Below, in pieces: positions 45,514-60,500 of a stretch of DNA of 64,000 nt. The translations under genes were made by a program, and so were the position numbers. Position 1 is the stretch's first letter; each line of letters opens with the position of its first letter. This DNA comes from Metridium senile (Eukaryota; Cnidaria; Anthozoa; Actiniaria; Metridiidae), in the NCBI GenBank assembly GCA_949775045.1, contig OX459098.1, positions 20,594,375-20,658,374 of the forward strand, read 5' to 3'. Below the pieces are notes generated by a model. It saw only the letters and a list, made by a program, of their open reading frames with translations, made no database searches and had not been told where the DNA came from.

Positions 45514-48500
45514 CTACAACTGTCTATTGTAAGACATGACAAAGATGTTCCTTACTGCAAGTGATTTACCACGATTTCCACTGCAACCCTTCAATATGGC
45601 GTTGATTCTTGTTTGTAGTTTGTTGTCCCAGGGTTGCACCATTTTGATGTGTTTCACAGTATTTGATGAGTTCATTCTTCCTACCACCAGGTAAGCTTTC
45701 CCTTGTTCAAGGACGATTTTACGGTGTTGTAGGTGTTTCTTGGGAATAGTTATTGGTTTGTTAACTTGAAGACGTTTGCCTTTGAAGACTTTGGTGATCA
45801 CCAGTGAACTCTTTTGCACAGACGACACTCGACCAACAAATACTGGTGATAGAAAGTATTTAGTTAACAGAAATAAAGGGGATTGGTGATTATGATTATT
45901 ATGATGAGGATGGTGATGATGATTATGATTATGATGATTATGATAGGATGATGATGATAATGAGGATGGTGTTGGCGAGGATGAAGATGGTGGTGGTGAT
46001 GAGGATGATGATTATGATAGGATGGTGATGGTGATTATGATAAGATGCTGATTATGATGAAGATGGTGTTGGCGAGGATGATGATGGTGATGATAAGGAT
46101 AACGATTATAATTATGATAGTGTAACCGGCGGCAAGGCGCACAAATTATGAGTCAGATTGCAAGTAGTTTTGACAATAATATTTATTGAAAATAAAACAC
46201 AATTTCACACATCAATTAAAACGGGAATGAGTTTACAGCATTAATCTAAAAGAATAATAAAATATATATAAGATATATGCTATTCTCAATTGAATATAAT
46301 CTATTAATTAATTACAAAATATTGACTAGTAAAACACTATTAAAATTGAAAACAATCTACAAAGAATATGTCTAGTTGTACTAAGTTATAAATAGAACGG
46401 AAGTTACGTCACAAGTAATTTGAATATAATATGCTAATTACTTTATCTGTTTACGAGTTATGGGTTAGATCTTTACAGTAATTTATTAGTTATTTGCCGT
46501 TTTTATGAATGAAAAACTAACGGAAACCAATGGAAAAATTACATAAAGGATTTATCATGGATTAGGTAAGTGTTTAATATGCAACTGTAGCGTATGATTA
46601 ATGTTAAATGGGTTATGGCTGAGCGATTCAAACCCACGCGGTCGACATCGTGACCTCTGTAATTTATAAGACAAAAGGTGTATTTAAAAAGGTCTTTTAG
46701 GGTTTAAAAGAACAATTTAAAGGTCAATTCCCGGTTTGCAATTACTGTATTTCCTACGGCTATATATTAGGGTGTTTGAGCGACTAAAACTAGGTTAAAA
46801 GCGAAGTTTAGTATGCGAAAACTAGTTAATTACGCAACGCGAGACTTTACTGGTTTAACGCGGTATTTTACTAGTTTACAACGTTAGTAATTTAAAGAAA
46901 CAGCTTGAATAACGTTAAGATAGTTACTGTTTTAGCTTTAGGACATATTTACTAACGATTTAGAGTAATTTACGAGTTTACGTACTAAAACAAATTACTG
47001 AAAATACAATGTGTCAATTATGACATGAAATCGACATTCCTATACTAAAATACTAGAGTTTACAATTATTCTAACATAAATTTATCTTAGGTTAGATGAA
47101 TAAAAGTCTACAAGATCGTACCTGGCTTCGAAGAGAGTTCTTTGTCCTGTTAAAGCACCATTCGATGTTTATCTGTCCTCTACTAAAGACTACACTAAAT
47201 AATGCTTGTTTGCAACATATATTTATATGAAATCGTACATTCTTTCTATGCCTAAACATATGAAAAACATCCGGCTTTACTGACCAAAGTTTGCTAAACT
47301 TACTTCTTTGGCAATTACTCATAGATTTAATCTAATAAACTAAGGAAATTCGTCATTTGTTTGCGCGTCCTTGTAAACTAACTATAGAAAAGGAAATAGT
47401 GATATTTCCTGTTCATTCGATTACGTAAAATTATCTTTGAAAACCAATTAATAATAGTTACTAAATGTTCTAAAATATTGTCTTTTTGACGCTGTCACAC
47501 TCGCCCCTTCTTTTTTTTGCTTGTCTCGTCCTCGAGCAAGTCCAGTGATGTCCTTCTTGTGGATGTCATCTTCAGTGGCGAAGTGCAGATATTGGTTGGT
47601 TGTAGCGGTTACTATGTTGTCCTGCAGTTGTCCTGGTTGACCGTCGTAAGGTTGGTGCATCTTGCTCCTCTTCTGATGTAGTATCACTGTCATTGTTGTT
47701 GGCATGGTCAGCAGGCTCATGCATTCTTGGTTGAAATGCAATGGTCAATCCTCCAATGTTGTCATCGTCATCATCTGATGAATCCTCAGGTTCTGTAACT
47801 CGAGCTGGCTGTCCACCTTTCGGTCTCTGTCGCTGTCGTACTTCCAACATCGGCTTGGGACAAACTTGCATCTCTGCTTGATTGACAACTTTATCACCAC
47901 CTTGTCCATCTGCTCGTTGCACTACATAAGTATTATTCTCTCTTCTCTCTACAATCTTGTATACTTGGTCTTCCCAGTTGTCTTGGATTTTATTTCTCCC
48001 TCTGACTTTTCTGTTTCTCAGTAGAACTCTTTCTCCAACTCTAAGTGGTTCAGCTATAGCTCTACCACGTTTGTCATGGGCTTTCTTCCTTGCGGTTGAG
48101 GCTAGCTTCATTTTCTTGGTAGCAGTTGAGTAGGCTTCACGAAGGCAGTTTTGATGTTTTGTAATCCACTCTGGACTGTCTTCTGTATATTCTCTTTGCT
48201 CTTCAGGAAGTAGAATGTCTATTGGCAGCCTCGCATCTCTACCAAACATTAGGTAGAATGGTGAGTAGCCTGTTGACGCATGTGCTGTAGCATTGTATGC
48301 ATAGCACAATTCTTTAAGATGCTCTGGCCATCTCCTCTTCTCTTTAGCAGGAAGTGTTCTTAGAAGGTCATGGAGAGTGCGATTGAATCTTTCACATTGA
48401 CCATTCCCTTGTGGATGGTAAGCAGTTGTTCTCGACTTGCGCACCCCATAGATCCTACACAATTCCTGGACGAGTTCAGCTTCAAAGCATCTTCCCTGGT

Positions 48501-51500
48501 CAGAATGAAGTCTTTCAGGCACACCATATACAAGGAACCATTCTTTGATTAAGGTCTTGACCACAGTAGTTGCCTTTTGATCTCTGGTTGGTATGGCTAT
48601 GGTGAACTTTGTAAACACGTCGGTTATGACAAGAACATTTTCACGGCCATCTGATGCTTTGTCAAGGAGGGTGAAATCCATGGCAAGTACTTCCAGTGGT
48701 CTGGTTGCAAGCAGGCTGCCAAGTGGTGTCTTGACTGGTAGGTATGCCCCTTTTGCAATTACACATCTTTCACAGTTTGAGATCCACTTTTTGACGTCTG
48801 CTTGAAGTCCGGGCCACCAACATCTCTTTCGAAGTAAGTGTTCTGTGCGGTCTTGGCCTTGATGCCCACACTGGTTATGAGCTCCCTTCAGCACCAATGG
48901 CTTCATTGAAACTGGTAATAATAGTAGGTTTGATTCTCCTCCTTGCCCATCTCCAGTGCGGCGGTAGAGTACTCCATGGCTCTCTTCGATCCTTTTCCAG
49001 TGACTCAGAAGTTGTTGTGCTGCTTTCGTCTCCTGTCGACGCTCTCTTCTGGATGGCTGTCGTCCAAGGTTTCTGTAGTGTAGAAGGCGGCTGATTGCTG
49101 CATCCTCCTGCTGTAGCCGTTGAGTTTCTTCGAGCGACATGGTAGGAAAAGCGGTTGCCTGATCCTCTGAAGTTCTCGCCTCTGTATTGCTTAGGAAGGT
49201 TGCTGCTACTCTCAGATGTCCACGTACTTCCTCTGGTATGTCGGTAGTGTCAGTACTAAAGGCCAATGTCTGTTTCACTTCAGCTATTGTCGGCTCTGTA
49301 TGATTGATACGACTTAGGGCATCTGCATTCTGATTGTGACGTCCTGGTCGGTACTTGATGCTGAAGTTGAAGTTAGCTAGTTCCGCAGCCCATCTCTGCT
49401 CCACAGCTTTCAGCTTACTCTTTGACTGTAGGTATGTGAGAGGGTTGTTGTCTGTGTAGACGGTGAACTTGGCTCCCAGCAGGTACTCTCTAAACTTGTC
49501 ACTTATAGCCCACTTCAAGGCTAGCAATTCCAGCTTTCTTGACGAGTAGTTCTCCATGTTACGCTCTCCTCCTCTCAGTCCTCGGCTGGCATATGCGATG
49601 ACTTTAACTTTTCCATCCTGTTCCTGCGATAATACAGCTCCCAATCCCTCATTGGATGCATCTGTCTCTAGGATGAAAGGCTGGTTGTAGTCAGGGTACG
49701 CCAGTATCGGGGCTGAGGTCAACAAACTCTTTAACTTGTCGAAGCTGTTCTGACATTCTGTTGTCCATAGGTTGTTGATCTGCTTGCGCGTTGATCTTTT
49801 ACCTCCTTCACTTCCGAGTTCAGCGACTAACTTGTGCAGTGGTCCTGCTACTTGAGCAAACTTGGGGACGAACCGTCGATAGTAAGATGCAAAACCAAGG
49901 AACGAACGAACATCTCGTACTGTTACTGGTACTGGCCACTCCTTTACTGCCTTGGTCTTCTCAGGATCAGTTGCTACTCCTTCTGCTGATACAACATGTC
50001 CAAGGTAGGACACTCTGTCACGGAAGAACTGACACTTGGCTGGTTCAATCTTTAATCCGTGGCTTTTCAACTTACTGAACACATGGTCTAGACGCTTGAG
50101 GTGATCGTCGATTGTTGATGAGAACACAATGATGTCGTCGAGGTAGACCATCATGGTACGTAGAACATCATCTCTGAAGATTCCTTGCATCAGCCGCTGG
50201 AAGGTTGCCGGGGCATTCTGTAGGCCAAACGGCATCCGTTGGTACTGAAACAGTCCCATGGGGGTGGTGAACGCCGTCTTGTGTTGATCAGGGGGGGCAA
50301 CTTCTACTTGATTATAGGCTGATGCTAAATCTATTGTTGAGAAGTACTTTGCACCGAGTAGCGCCTCCAGCGATTCTTCTATCCTTGGTAGAGGGTACCG
50401 GTCTCTCTTTGTCTTTGCATTCAGCTTCCTGTAGTCCACGCACATTCTTAGAGCACCTGATTTCTTCCGTACTAAGACAATGGGTGAAGCGTAGTTACTT
50501 TCACTTGGACGTATCACGCCCTTCTCTAGTAACTCTTGTAGATGCTGTTGTACCTCTTGATATTCATTTGGGGGAATCCTTCTGTATCTCTCTGTGACAG
50601 GCATATCGTCATCTGTGTAGATGTGGTGGTATGTCGTCGATGTACAGCCAAGGTCCTTCTTACTAGTAGCGAACACTTCCTTGTTCCTATCCAATAGCTG
50701 AAGAGCTTCCCATCTCTGGTGTTCTGATCCAGGAAAGTTGGCCAGGGTGATCCCGTGAGGGGGTTCCTGTATCCTCTGCCCTTGTACTTTGCCCGCAGTT
50801 TCCCGTTGGGGTGGCGTCTGGGGGTCAGCACTGAGGCTACAGCACACTGTCACCAGGTTATTTCCTTGTAAGAACTCCAACCGCTCTCCTTTCCTCACCA
50901 CGTCTCCCTCTCTGACGATCCCAAGGCGTGTCCTCGGCTTTAGCCAAATGTCCCTTGCAGTCTGGTTAGCTACACGAACAACATAACACGTCTTGGTAGT
51001 GTCCACGAGAGTACGTGCCACGGTGAGGTTCCCTTCTATTGGTACTCCAAGAGGTTCAATTACAGCATCAGTGCCCCATGAAGGGCCTGTTACTAAGACA
51101 TCAGATTCAGTGAAAGGTGGGACCCAGATTCCGTCTGAGCCGGCGACCTTCACGAACCCAGTTTTGAGCTTTATCTTCTTCTTTTCTTCTTGCAGGAGCT
51201 GTTGGAACTGAGGTACTTGTCCTAGAACGTTGGTTCCAATAAGACCAGGTACTCTCCTCTGCATGGCTGTAGTGGCTGGTGTATCCTTCATAACAAACAC
51301 TCCGCAACCAGGGACCTTCACTCCGCTGATCTCCACCTGCGCTGTGATGTAACCAAGGTAGGGTATCTCCAGTCCGTTGGCTCCTCGCAGCTGCAAGAGA
51401 CTTGTCTCAGCATTCAAGGTTCCCAGGCTCGGCTTAAGCTTCTCAAGGTAGAATGATTCGGTAACGAGGGTGACCATGGAGCCAGTGTCCACTAAACTTT

Positions 51501-54500
51501 TGACCGGTACTCCACCAATCCTCGCCATCACTGTGGGGCTTGCCCCGACAAACTTATCATTCTGCAAAAGAAAATTAGAGCCACTACAGTCCTCCTCCAT
51601 GGCGTGGCTCACTGCCGTGAAGGGTTGGGGTTTGACGCCACCTGAGATTTCTCACTCGCCAGTTTGGGGCAATTCGGTCGTATATGTCCTGCCTCCTGAC
51701 AGTTAAAACATCTCTTCGGGCCGTTGTATGGTCGTCGCTGCGGTGGTGGTGGTGGGCGGTTCAGCTTCTCGGTTATCGACGTGAGTAGCTTCTGTTGGTC
51801 ATTCAGAATCTTTTGTTGTTGCAGGATCTGCTCCACCAGAGTCTTTTGACCAGAGGTCAGGTCCTGTATCGTCTTGGTCATGGACAGACTGTTCACCTGT
51901 ACACATTCCTCAACTAGGACTTCTCTGCTGGCTGGCTGTCGGGTGGGGCGATCTAGCTCCTCTACTGTTCTGCGTGCCTCGTCGCGGATCTCGTCGAAGG
52001 TCTTGGTTGGATGCTCTCTAATCATCCTTCTTAACTCACGCCGCATCACTCCATCTTTTAGGTTCTCCACAAAGGTGTCCCTCAGATTCTGGTTTTTATT
52101 GTCAAGTGAGCCGGGATGTGTCTTTAATAGATGGTCAACCGAAGACATCAGGGCGTGCGAGTAGTCCTGGATGGACTCTCTCTCCTTCTGCCTCCGGCCA
52201 AAGAATTTCTGTAGTAGCTGGGTCTTTGTCAGCTTTTCACTGAACACATCTCTGAGGATGGCATATACTTTATCTGGCTTGTCCCAGTCCTCTGATGGTC
52301 TTAGACGGATCTCGTCTCGTGCCACTCCCTCTAGGTTATGGTATAAGAAATCAACAGCCTCCCTGTCAGTTAACTTCTGGGCAGACACAGCTCTCTGGGC
52401 ATCAGATATCCAGTCCTCCAACAGCTTGTCGTCTCTCCCACCAGCATACTTTCGCAGCTTCTTCTCTCTTGGGGCCATAACTTTGATCACAGGGACAGGT
52501 TGGGGGTCACCTCCTCCAGCAGCACCAGCTGGTTCCATAGCCTCCAATTGTTGTTTGAGGGCAGCCAATTGCTCTGTCACCTCTTCGAGTGTAGCCATGC
52601 TGTCTTCTCTACTCGTTCCCGTTTTAATTCAAATAAATCTACTGTAAAACTTTCTTGCAATCCCACTTCTGACACCAAAAATGTAACCGGCGGCAAGGCG
52701 CACAAATTATGAGTCAGATTGCAAGTAGTTTTGACAATAATATTTATTGAAAATAAAACACAATTTCACACATCAATTAAAACGGGAATGAGTTTACAGC
52801 ATTAATCTAAAAGAATAATAAAATATATATAAGATATATGCTATTCTCAATTGAATATAATCTATTAATTAATTACAAAATATTGACTAGTAAAACACTA
52901 TTAAAATTGAAAACAATCTACAAAGAATATGTCTAGTTGTACTAAGTTATAAATAGAACGGAAGTTACGTCACAAGTAATTTGAATATAATATGCTAATT
53001 ACTTTATCTGTTTACGAGTTATGGGTTAGATCTTTACAGTAATTTATTAGTTATTTGCCGTTTTTATGAATGAAAAACTAACGGAAACCAATGGAAAAAT
53101 TACATAAAGGATTTATCATGGATTAGGTAAGTGTTTAATATGCAACTGTAGCGTATGATTAATGTTAAATGGGTTATGGCTGAGCGATTCAAACCCACGC
53201 GGTCGACATCGTGACCTCTGTAATTTATAAGACAAAAGGTGTATTTAAAAAGGTCTTTTAGGGTTTAAAAGAACAATTTAAAGGTCAATTCCCGGTTTGC
53301 AATTACTGTATTTCCTACGGCTATATATTAGGGTGTTTGAGCGACTAAAACTAGGTTAAAAGCGAAGTTTAGTATGCGAAAACTAGTTAATTACGCAACG
53401 CGAGACTTTACTGGTTTAACGCGGTATTTTACTAGTTTACAACGTTAGTAATTTAAAGAAACAGCTTGAATAACGTTAAGATAGTTACTGTTTTAGCTTT
53501 AGGACATATTTACTAACGATTTAGAGTAATTTACGAGTTTACGTACTAAAACAAATTACTGAAAATACAATGTGTCAATTATGACATGAAATCGACATTC
53601 CTATACTAAAATACTAGAGTTTACAATTATTCTAACATAAATTTATCTTAGGTTAGATGAATAAAAGTCTACAAGATCGTACCTGGCTTCGAAGAGAGTT
53701 CTTTGTCCTGTTAAAGCACCATTCGATGTTTATCTGTCCTCTACTAAAGACTACACTAAATAATGCTTGTTTGCAACATATATTTATATGAAATCGTACA
53801 TTCTTTCTATGCCTAAACATATGAAAAACATCCGGCTTTACTGACCAAAGTTTGCTAAACTTACTTCTTTGGCAATTACTCATAGATTTAATCTAATAAA
53901 CTAAGGAAATTCGTCATTTGTTTGCGCGTCCTTGTAAACTAACTATAGAAAAGGAAATAGTGATATTTCCTGTTCATTCGATTACGTAAAATTATCTTTG
54001 AAAACCAATTAATAATAGTTACTAAATGTTCTAAAATATTGTCTTTTTGACGCTGTCACAATAGGATGGTGATGATGATGATAATGAGGATGGTGTTGGA
54101 GAGGATGAAGATGGTGGTGGTGATGAGGATGATGATTATGATAGGATGGCGAGGATGAAGATGGTGGTGGTGATGAGGATGATGGTGATAATTATGATAG
54201 GATGGCGATGATGATGATTGTGGTGATACACCTAATTAAAAAAAGGTTGACGGGGCGAACGGCGATTGGCGATTGGTGATTGGCGATTGCGGGACTGTGG
54301 ATAATACGAATTTCTTCTTATTCTATTCTAAATTACCCAAACATCGTTAAGCGATGACCTTAGATGGATGTCTCGAAGGTTTCGCTGAACGGTGGAGGCA
54401 TTGTTTGGGTAATTTAGAAACGAATAAGAAGGAATTCATATTAACCATCGCCAATCACCAATCGCCAATCGCCGTTCGCCCCGTCAACCTTTTTTGAATT

Positions 54501-57500
54501 AGGTGTATATTGATGATAGTAACACAGATAGTAACACGGATGGTAAAAGTGCATTTCATAATTTAAACATAAGCCTTTAGCATGCTGGTATAATTTACAA
54601 TCAAATTTGTCTTACTAATAAAGAAGATATAGCAACGATAGTGTTCATAATGGTGATGATTATTTAAGATAACAAATATGGAAATACCAAAGGTTTTCAT
54701 GACAGTTGTTGTAGTAATCAAATGCAATACTGTATTGATAAGCTTACCAATATTGTTGTGCTCATTACAAAGCTTTCTCTTCATCCTATTCTTTGATAGA
54801 ATTCGTCCTTTTTTGCAACGAAACTTCTTCTTATTGTAGGTCTTTCCATTGCAACATTGAAAAGAAGACTTTTTGTTATACACCACCTCACCGCAACATC
54901 TAACCTTTCCACTGTAAACTCGTTTATTGCAGCAGACTCTAGTTTTAGGATAGACTTTTCTCCCGCAACAGATTGAAGTCAGTGTGTTATAATGCAGTTG
55001 ATAACAACATTTAAAGTCACGTGACCTTACATAAAGTCGTTGTCCACAGCATACATGCGTGACGTCATCGTAATGTCTACGACCGCAAAGCATCTTGCCC
55101 ACCACTTTTCCATGTCGGCATCCTTGTGTAGTCTGATTGTAGGCGACCTTTTTGCAGCATTTGCTACCATATTTCTCTACAGAATAGATAATTCTACCAC
55201 AGCATATCTCTTTACTTGAATCATAGGTATTTTTACCGCAGCAAGATTGTTTTTTTGCTTTGTGGATTCGACCTCTGCAACAAGTGTCGTTACTCGGACT
55301 GTACGGTACTTTACCACAACAAACATTCTTACCGTGACTATTGAGTGACAAGCTTGCGTGACAACAAGTGTGAATGTTGCGTGACGGGTCGTAAGGGCGA
55401 TCCCCACAGCATTTCATCTGACAATAACAATCTAATTATTAATAATATAACTAGTGATCCAATGTCTAAATTATGCATAATACATACTTTTTTCAAGAAT
55501 ACTAATACATAACCATCGTAATATAAGTTTCAATAACCTCTATATCCTAGACTGTTTTCAGTTTTAAGATGACCAACTAAAATTTCTACAAAATTGGACA
55601 TCGATCAAAACTCCGAGGTTATCCTACCTTGTCACTTGTCATGGGAAACACCATGTTTTTGCAGCATATTTGTCTTTTGCTATCGTACCCAATCCCTCCG
55701 CAGCACTTTCCAGCCTTCAACCCAGTCCCAGGAGTACCGTGGACCACGCCCCTGCAGCATGTGTAGCCCGCCGAGTAGACTTTTCCTTGACAACACGCAT
55801 GCGTAGATGAATTGTACCCAGTCCTACCGCAACAGTTAGTAGATTGATGTTTACTGACGAGGTTTCCATGACAACACAAGAATGTTTGGTTATAAGGCTT
55901 GGTTCCACAGCACTTGAAGTTTCCTGATGGAAACGAAGAAAAGGTTTATGTTGACATGAAAGCTGATTTCTACAAGTTTTTCACATTTTTAGCTTCGTCT
56001 GTTCCGGCTTTATTAGTAAATTCCCTTTCTTTACTGTTTTGTTTATTTGTTTGTTTGTCTGTCTGATTGTTTGTTTAGTTTATGTGCTAAATAGAGGATA
56101 TTACATGGGCGCATGGAGATACGAATTTTATCTTCGAGTGTTGAAGTAATAGATCAAAAACGAGTGAGCGCAGCGATTTTCAACACGAGAAGATTAAATT
56201 TGTATCTCCAAGCTACCATGTAATGTTCTGTTTATTATATAATTATCAATGAAAATAAAATAAAACTTTTTTCAACACAATAAATTTCCGTAAAGCTGTG
56301 TAACCATAATGATGATACTGTTTTCACATGTAAAGATATCAAATTTTTGAAACAGAGAAATATAGGTATTTCATTGACAATTATAGTGATAATTAGCCTA
56401 TTTACACCGTTGTAAGTAAGCTGGTTGGTTTATTGGTATGATATATATCTATATTTTTTATCTTTCGTTCTGTCTGTCTATTCATATCTGTTTCTATGTA
56501 TACATATCTGTTTTTCTATTTCTTTGCCTGTCCTACTATGTCTGTATGTTTCTTATGTGTGTTTTTATCTGGTTGTCCCAATCTGTTTGTTTGTCTTTCT
56601 GCTATTGTATTTACTTACAATTCTGTACAAATCTTTCTATTTTTGTCTATTTATTTTATGCGCAATTGAAAATTTCTTATTGATGATTGCGCAATCTATA
56701 AATTTAATAAATTATTATTATTTGTCTTTCTGTGTCTATTTTTATCTTTCTGTCTTGGGTTCACTAACCTACACCATTCCCAGGCAAACGTCTCACTTTT
56801 CCTTGACAGCATATGTAACCATCACCATAAATGACGTCACCACAACATCGTGATTTCCTGGAATCATACTCCAACATCTTATCGCCGCAGTACTTAACGT
56901 GGGGCCTGGAACGACTCGTGACGTCACCATTAAGGACGTCACACCTTTGTTGGAAGATGTTGATTGGCTTAGTACGACAGCACTGCGGCAGTCCGGGAGG
57001 GACTTGGGCGAGTCTTCCTTCGCAGCAGATTTGTTTTTGTCGATGGTAGATGGTATGTCTACAACATTGGCTAAACAAGCCATACTTCTTTGTGTAAAGT
57101 GTGGTTTTACAGCAGATTTGCCGATTAGGATTATACAATCTATCACCACAGAAGTCGCCTTTTATCGCGGTAACTCGACTGAATAAAAAATCTTCGCACT
57201 GAAATCGGCTCGGTTTGTAAGCTTTGTTGCCACAGCAACGTGTCTGGCGTGATTCTCTCAAATGTATGTTGTTTTTACAGCATATCTGTTTGTCTTCATT
57301 GTAAGGTTTGCCTCCACAGCATCGCCAGTTGCTTGGCGTGTTAGCTCCAAGAGGAATCGTCCCACAGCAAACCTATAGTGAACGAATCAAGTGAATTAAG
57401 TGTTGGTGATTTGCATTGACGTCATCAAAATCATTTAAAAAAACCTGACATTTTGTCCAAGACATCATATAATTAACTAATAAAGGCTTCGTGAGAAACA

Positions 57501-60500
57501 GCTATCTCTTGGAATAACGATAAAATATTCACATTTACCCTGATGATGGGCGAGTAGCCCGAAAGCTTGGTTCAAATAAAATCAACAAGGTTGATAAAAC
57601 ATTTTTCTTTTAAAATGAACTTTTTTGCTGAATAAAGCTAGCCTACGGTTTCTTTTACCTGGAATGTGACATCATAAATGTCTCTTCCACAGCAAGCAAG
57701 ATGTCTCTGTTTGACCACAATCTTCCCTCCACAGCATATCTGCTTATCTGTATCATACATCGTACAATTCTCTTCACTACAACAACACTGTGTACTCTTC
57801 CCATTTCTTGCCTTCACTTCTTTACCACAGCATAAATGAGTTGTGCGGTTGTACGCCTTGCCATGACAGCAAGACAGACCTGGTTTATTGGCTAGCCGAC
57901 CATCACAACATGTCGTCAGAGAAGAATCAAAGAGCTGTGTTCCACAGCAAGTTTTGGTGACAGTGTTGGTATGTACTACCCCGTTACAGCACGTGTCCTT
58001 GTGAGGATTGGAAGATTTGACTCCACAGCATGATAATCGTCCTAATAATCACAGAAACAAAGAGTTATACACTTATTTCAAAAAGCAACAAGCATCAAAC
58101 CAAGACCGACATGAATAATGGTTTTAGAACTTCACGTCCTCTCGGTTGGTAATGTATTGAAATAAGATTTTTTTTCTAAAGAACTAATAACGAAAAATAT
58201 TTTTTAACATATACTTGTATTGTATTACAATTAATTCTGTCCATAACCAGTAATTTATCAATACAGTACAAAGCCAGCATTCATTTCGGTCTTGGCTTGA
58301 TGCTTGGACATGTTGCTTAACAACGTTATTTGAAATAGCGGGTGTATACAGTATGAAATGAAAACGTTTTTATTAAACGAGTGTAGTTCCATATAGTGTA
58401 TATACTAATAAACGCCTGGTCCTTTCTATAGTGTAAAAAACATACTAATAACTTACCTGATTCTAGATAACCTCAGTCATATATATATTTTATTGAATTT
58501 GGGAAAAACATAAAACCTGAGCATATTATTATACGTAAGTTCCTTGACAAAAGAACGAGACGTTGGAATTATATTCTCTTACCTTCTGTAGATGGTTGTA
58601 TTGTTCCCTGGCAGCAAACCTGCTTGGTAATATCAAATACTTTCCCGGCACAACATCTAGGGTTATCGACCATGTTCTTCCTTACCACTCCTTGACAGCA
58701 GATGAACCTTTCCGCATCATAACCAACTTTCCCACAACATTTAGGTTTAGCAATACTTGTATTGAAATGAGTGAGCCTGTTATTACAACAGATACTAAAA
58801 GCTGGGCTGTACAAGTCTTTCCCACAACAATACAGCCTGTCGGGGTCGGTTCGTGTGTTAAACTTTCCTTGGCAGCAAATAAAGCGAGCTGGATCAAAGG
58901 AGATAGCCGTGCCATTTGACTTACAACACGAGGATGGGTTTGAACTACACTTTGAAGCAGAGATTTGTAGGCTGCTTGTTGCAGATAGGATACAAAGAAA
59001 ATAGTTTATACCTGGTTAAAGAGAGAGAGATAAATTAGCAATTGTTGCTCTGAACATTGAAGTTGATTTATAATACTCATCAGTGTACATCATACAGTAT
59101 TATTTTCAGATTAAAATGGATTTACGAACTAAAGCGGTTTGTATTTATTGAAGAAATGTATAGTAGTTAGGTATAGTTTAATAAACGAGCAGGAGTGTTT
59201 TATCAGGATTTAAAACCACGAGGCGAAGCCAAGTGGTTTTAAACCTGATAAAACACGAACTGCGAGTTTATTGAACGACTTAAAAAAACTCCAACCTATA
59301 TTTTGTGTTTTTGTAAAAAAAAAAAAAAAATCAAGGATTTATGAAAGTTTATTAGAGAAAATTCAGGTTAAAGTTTATGTAAATAAGGGTGAATCTATAT
59401 CTTCAGTTAAAACACTGGTCACGGTTACTATTTCTTTTGAAAATTTCTCATGAATTATTAATGAGTTTTTGAAATTAGCTATAGAGTTTTCTTTGAGTCC
59501 AAACCTCTTATTTATCAAATTGGGCGAGTGGTTTTTGCACACGAAAAAATGCTATATAAAAACGGTTGTAAAAAAAGAATCCGTATTTCATATCACTATG
59601 TTGTTATTACAAATGGAACAATAAGGTGTTTTTATATAACAAAACCTATTTTTACACTCTTACAACAAAGATTTGTTATTACCTTTGATGTATAAAAATA
59701 TTAATATAAAAATATTTAGTTTGAAACTAAAAGTGAAGGTATAACAAATACTTCGGAAATAGCAGGGCTAATCTAGCTTAGTATCTATTCATATTTGAAC
59801 ATAATTTAAATATGGAAGAAAAAACGTACTATAGATAATAGAAAAATAAATATATAATACAGACATATAAGACAAAGGTACCACCTTATGAAATACTCTT
59901 TCGTTGAAACGGCGAAACTTTATAATATCATATTGTTAACTTAATTTCGAAAGGATCATAACGTCAGTAAATGTTATGAATGTGAAAGGATATGAAGGAA
60001 ATATGATATAACCTTGATTGACAATTAAACAAAAAACAAGCTTAAACTAAATTTCGTTTCAACATTTCCTTTTTCCTCAGTAATTTATCTTTCCAGTAAA
60101 CTGAGAGAGACGGGAAGCTACATAGCTGACACTGATTGATATTGATGGGTGACGCCCTCTTGAATCTCATTATAGCACAATCATACAACCATATTTGGAT
60201 ATAGTGGGCTTAGGCCTTAAACCACCCAATAACTGGTAACGTCGATGTGGGTTAGACCAGAAGAATAAAGACAGTAAAATACTGAGAAGAACTGCAGCAA
60301 AATAGTCTGTGAGCTGGTGATATAAGATAATAAGATATACGATACACTTAGGACTGGCTAAAGTGCATGTCATTTGAAAAATCATTAAACATCTGTTTTG
60401 GTAACACATCTTTCAGACAACCATAACAACTTACTTAATATATTTTTCTACCAAAAAAATGTGACCTTACTTTAACGTCTAGTTTTAATACTATTTTTCA

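Larger units (their letters stand above)
46121..54060 (-). mobile_element. Full-length Ty3/Gypsy LTR retrotransposon
   Basis: The element is 7940 bp with 1379-bp LTRs at 46121-47499 and 52682-54060. The element is flanked by ATAG on both sides (4-bp target duplication). It reads on the minus strand: primer site, gag, pol, polypurine tract. The gene order protease, reverse transcriptase, RNase H, integrase is that of Ty3/Gypsy. No envelope-like frame and no chromodomain are evident. By eye the two LTRs show no difference, and both gag and pol are open, so the insertion is recent. It lies in intron 6 of the galaxin-like gene in sense orientation. Confidence 0.97.

Noticed and set aside
47092..47322. 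A 76-codon frame in both LTRs
   Set aside because: It is inside the LTR, short, shows no domain and is present twice only because the LTRs are identical.
48370..52712. Plus-strand frames across the retrotransposon
   Set aside because: They are antisense shadows of gag and pol, which are long and conserved.
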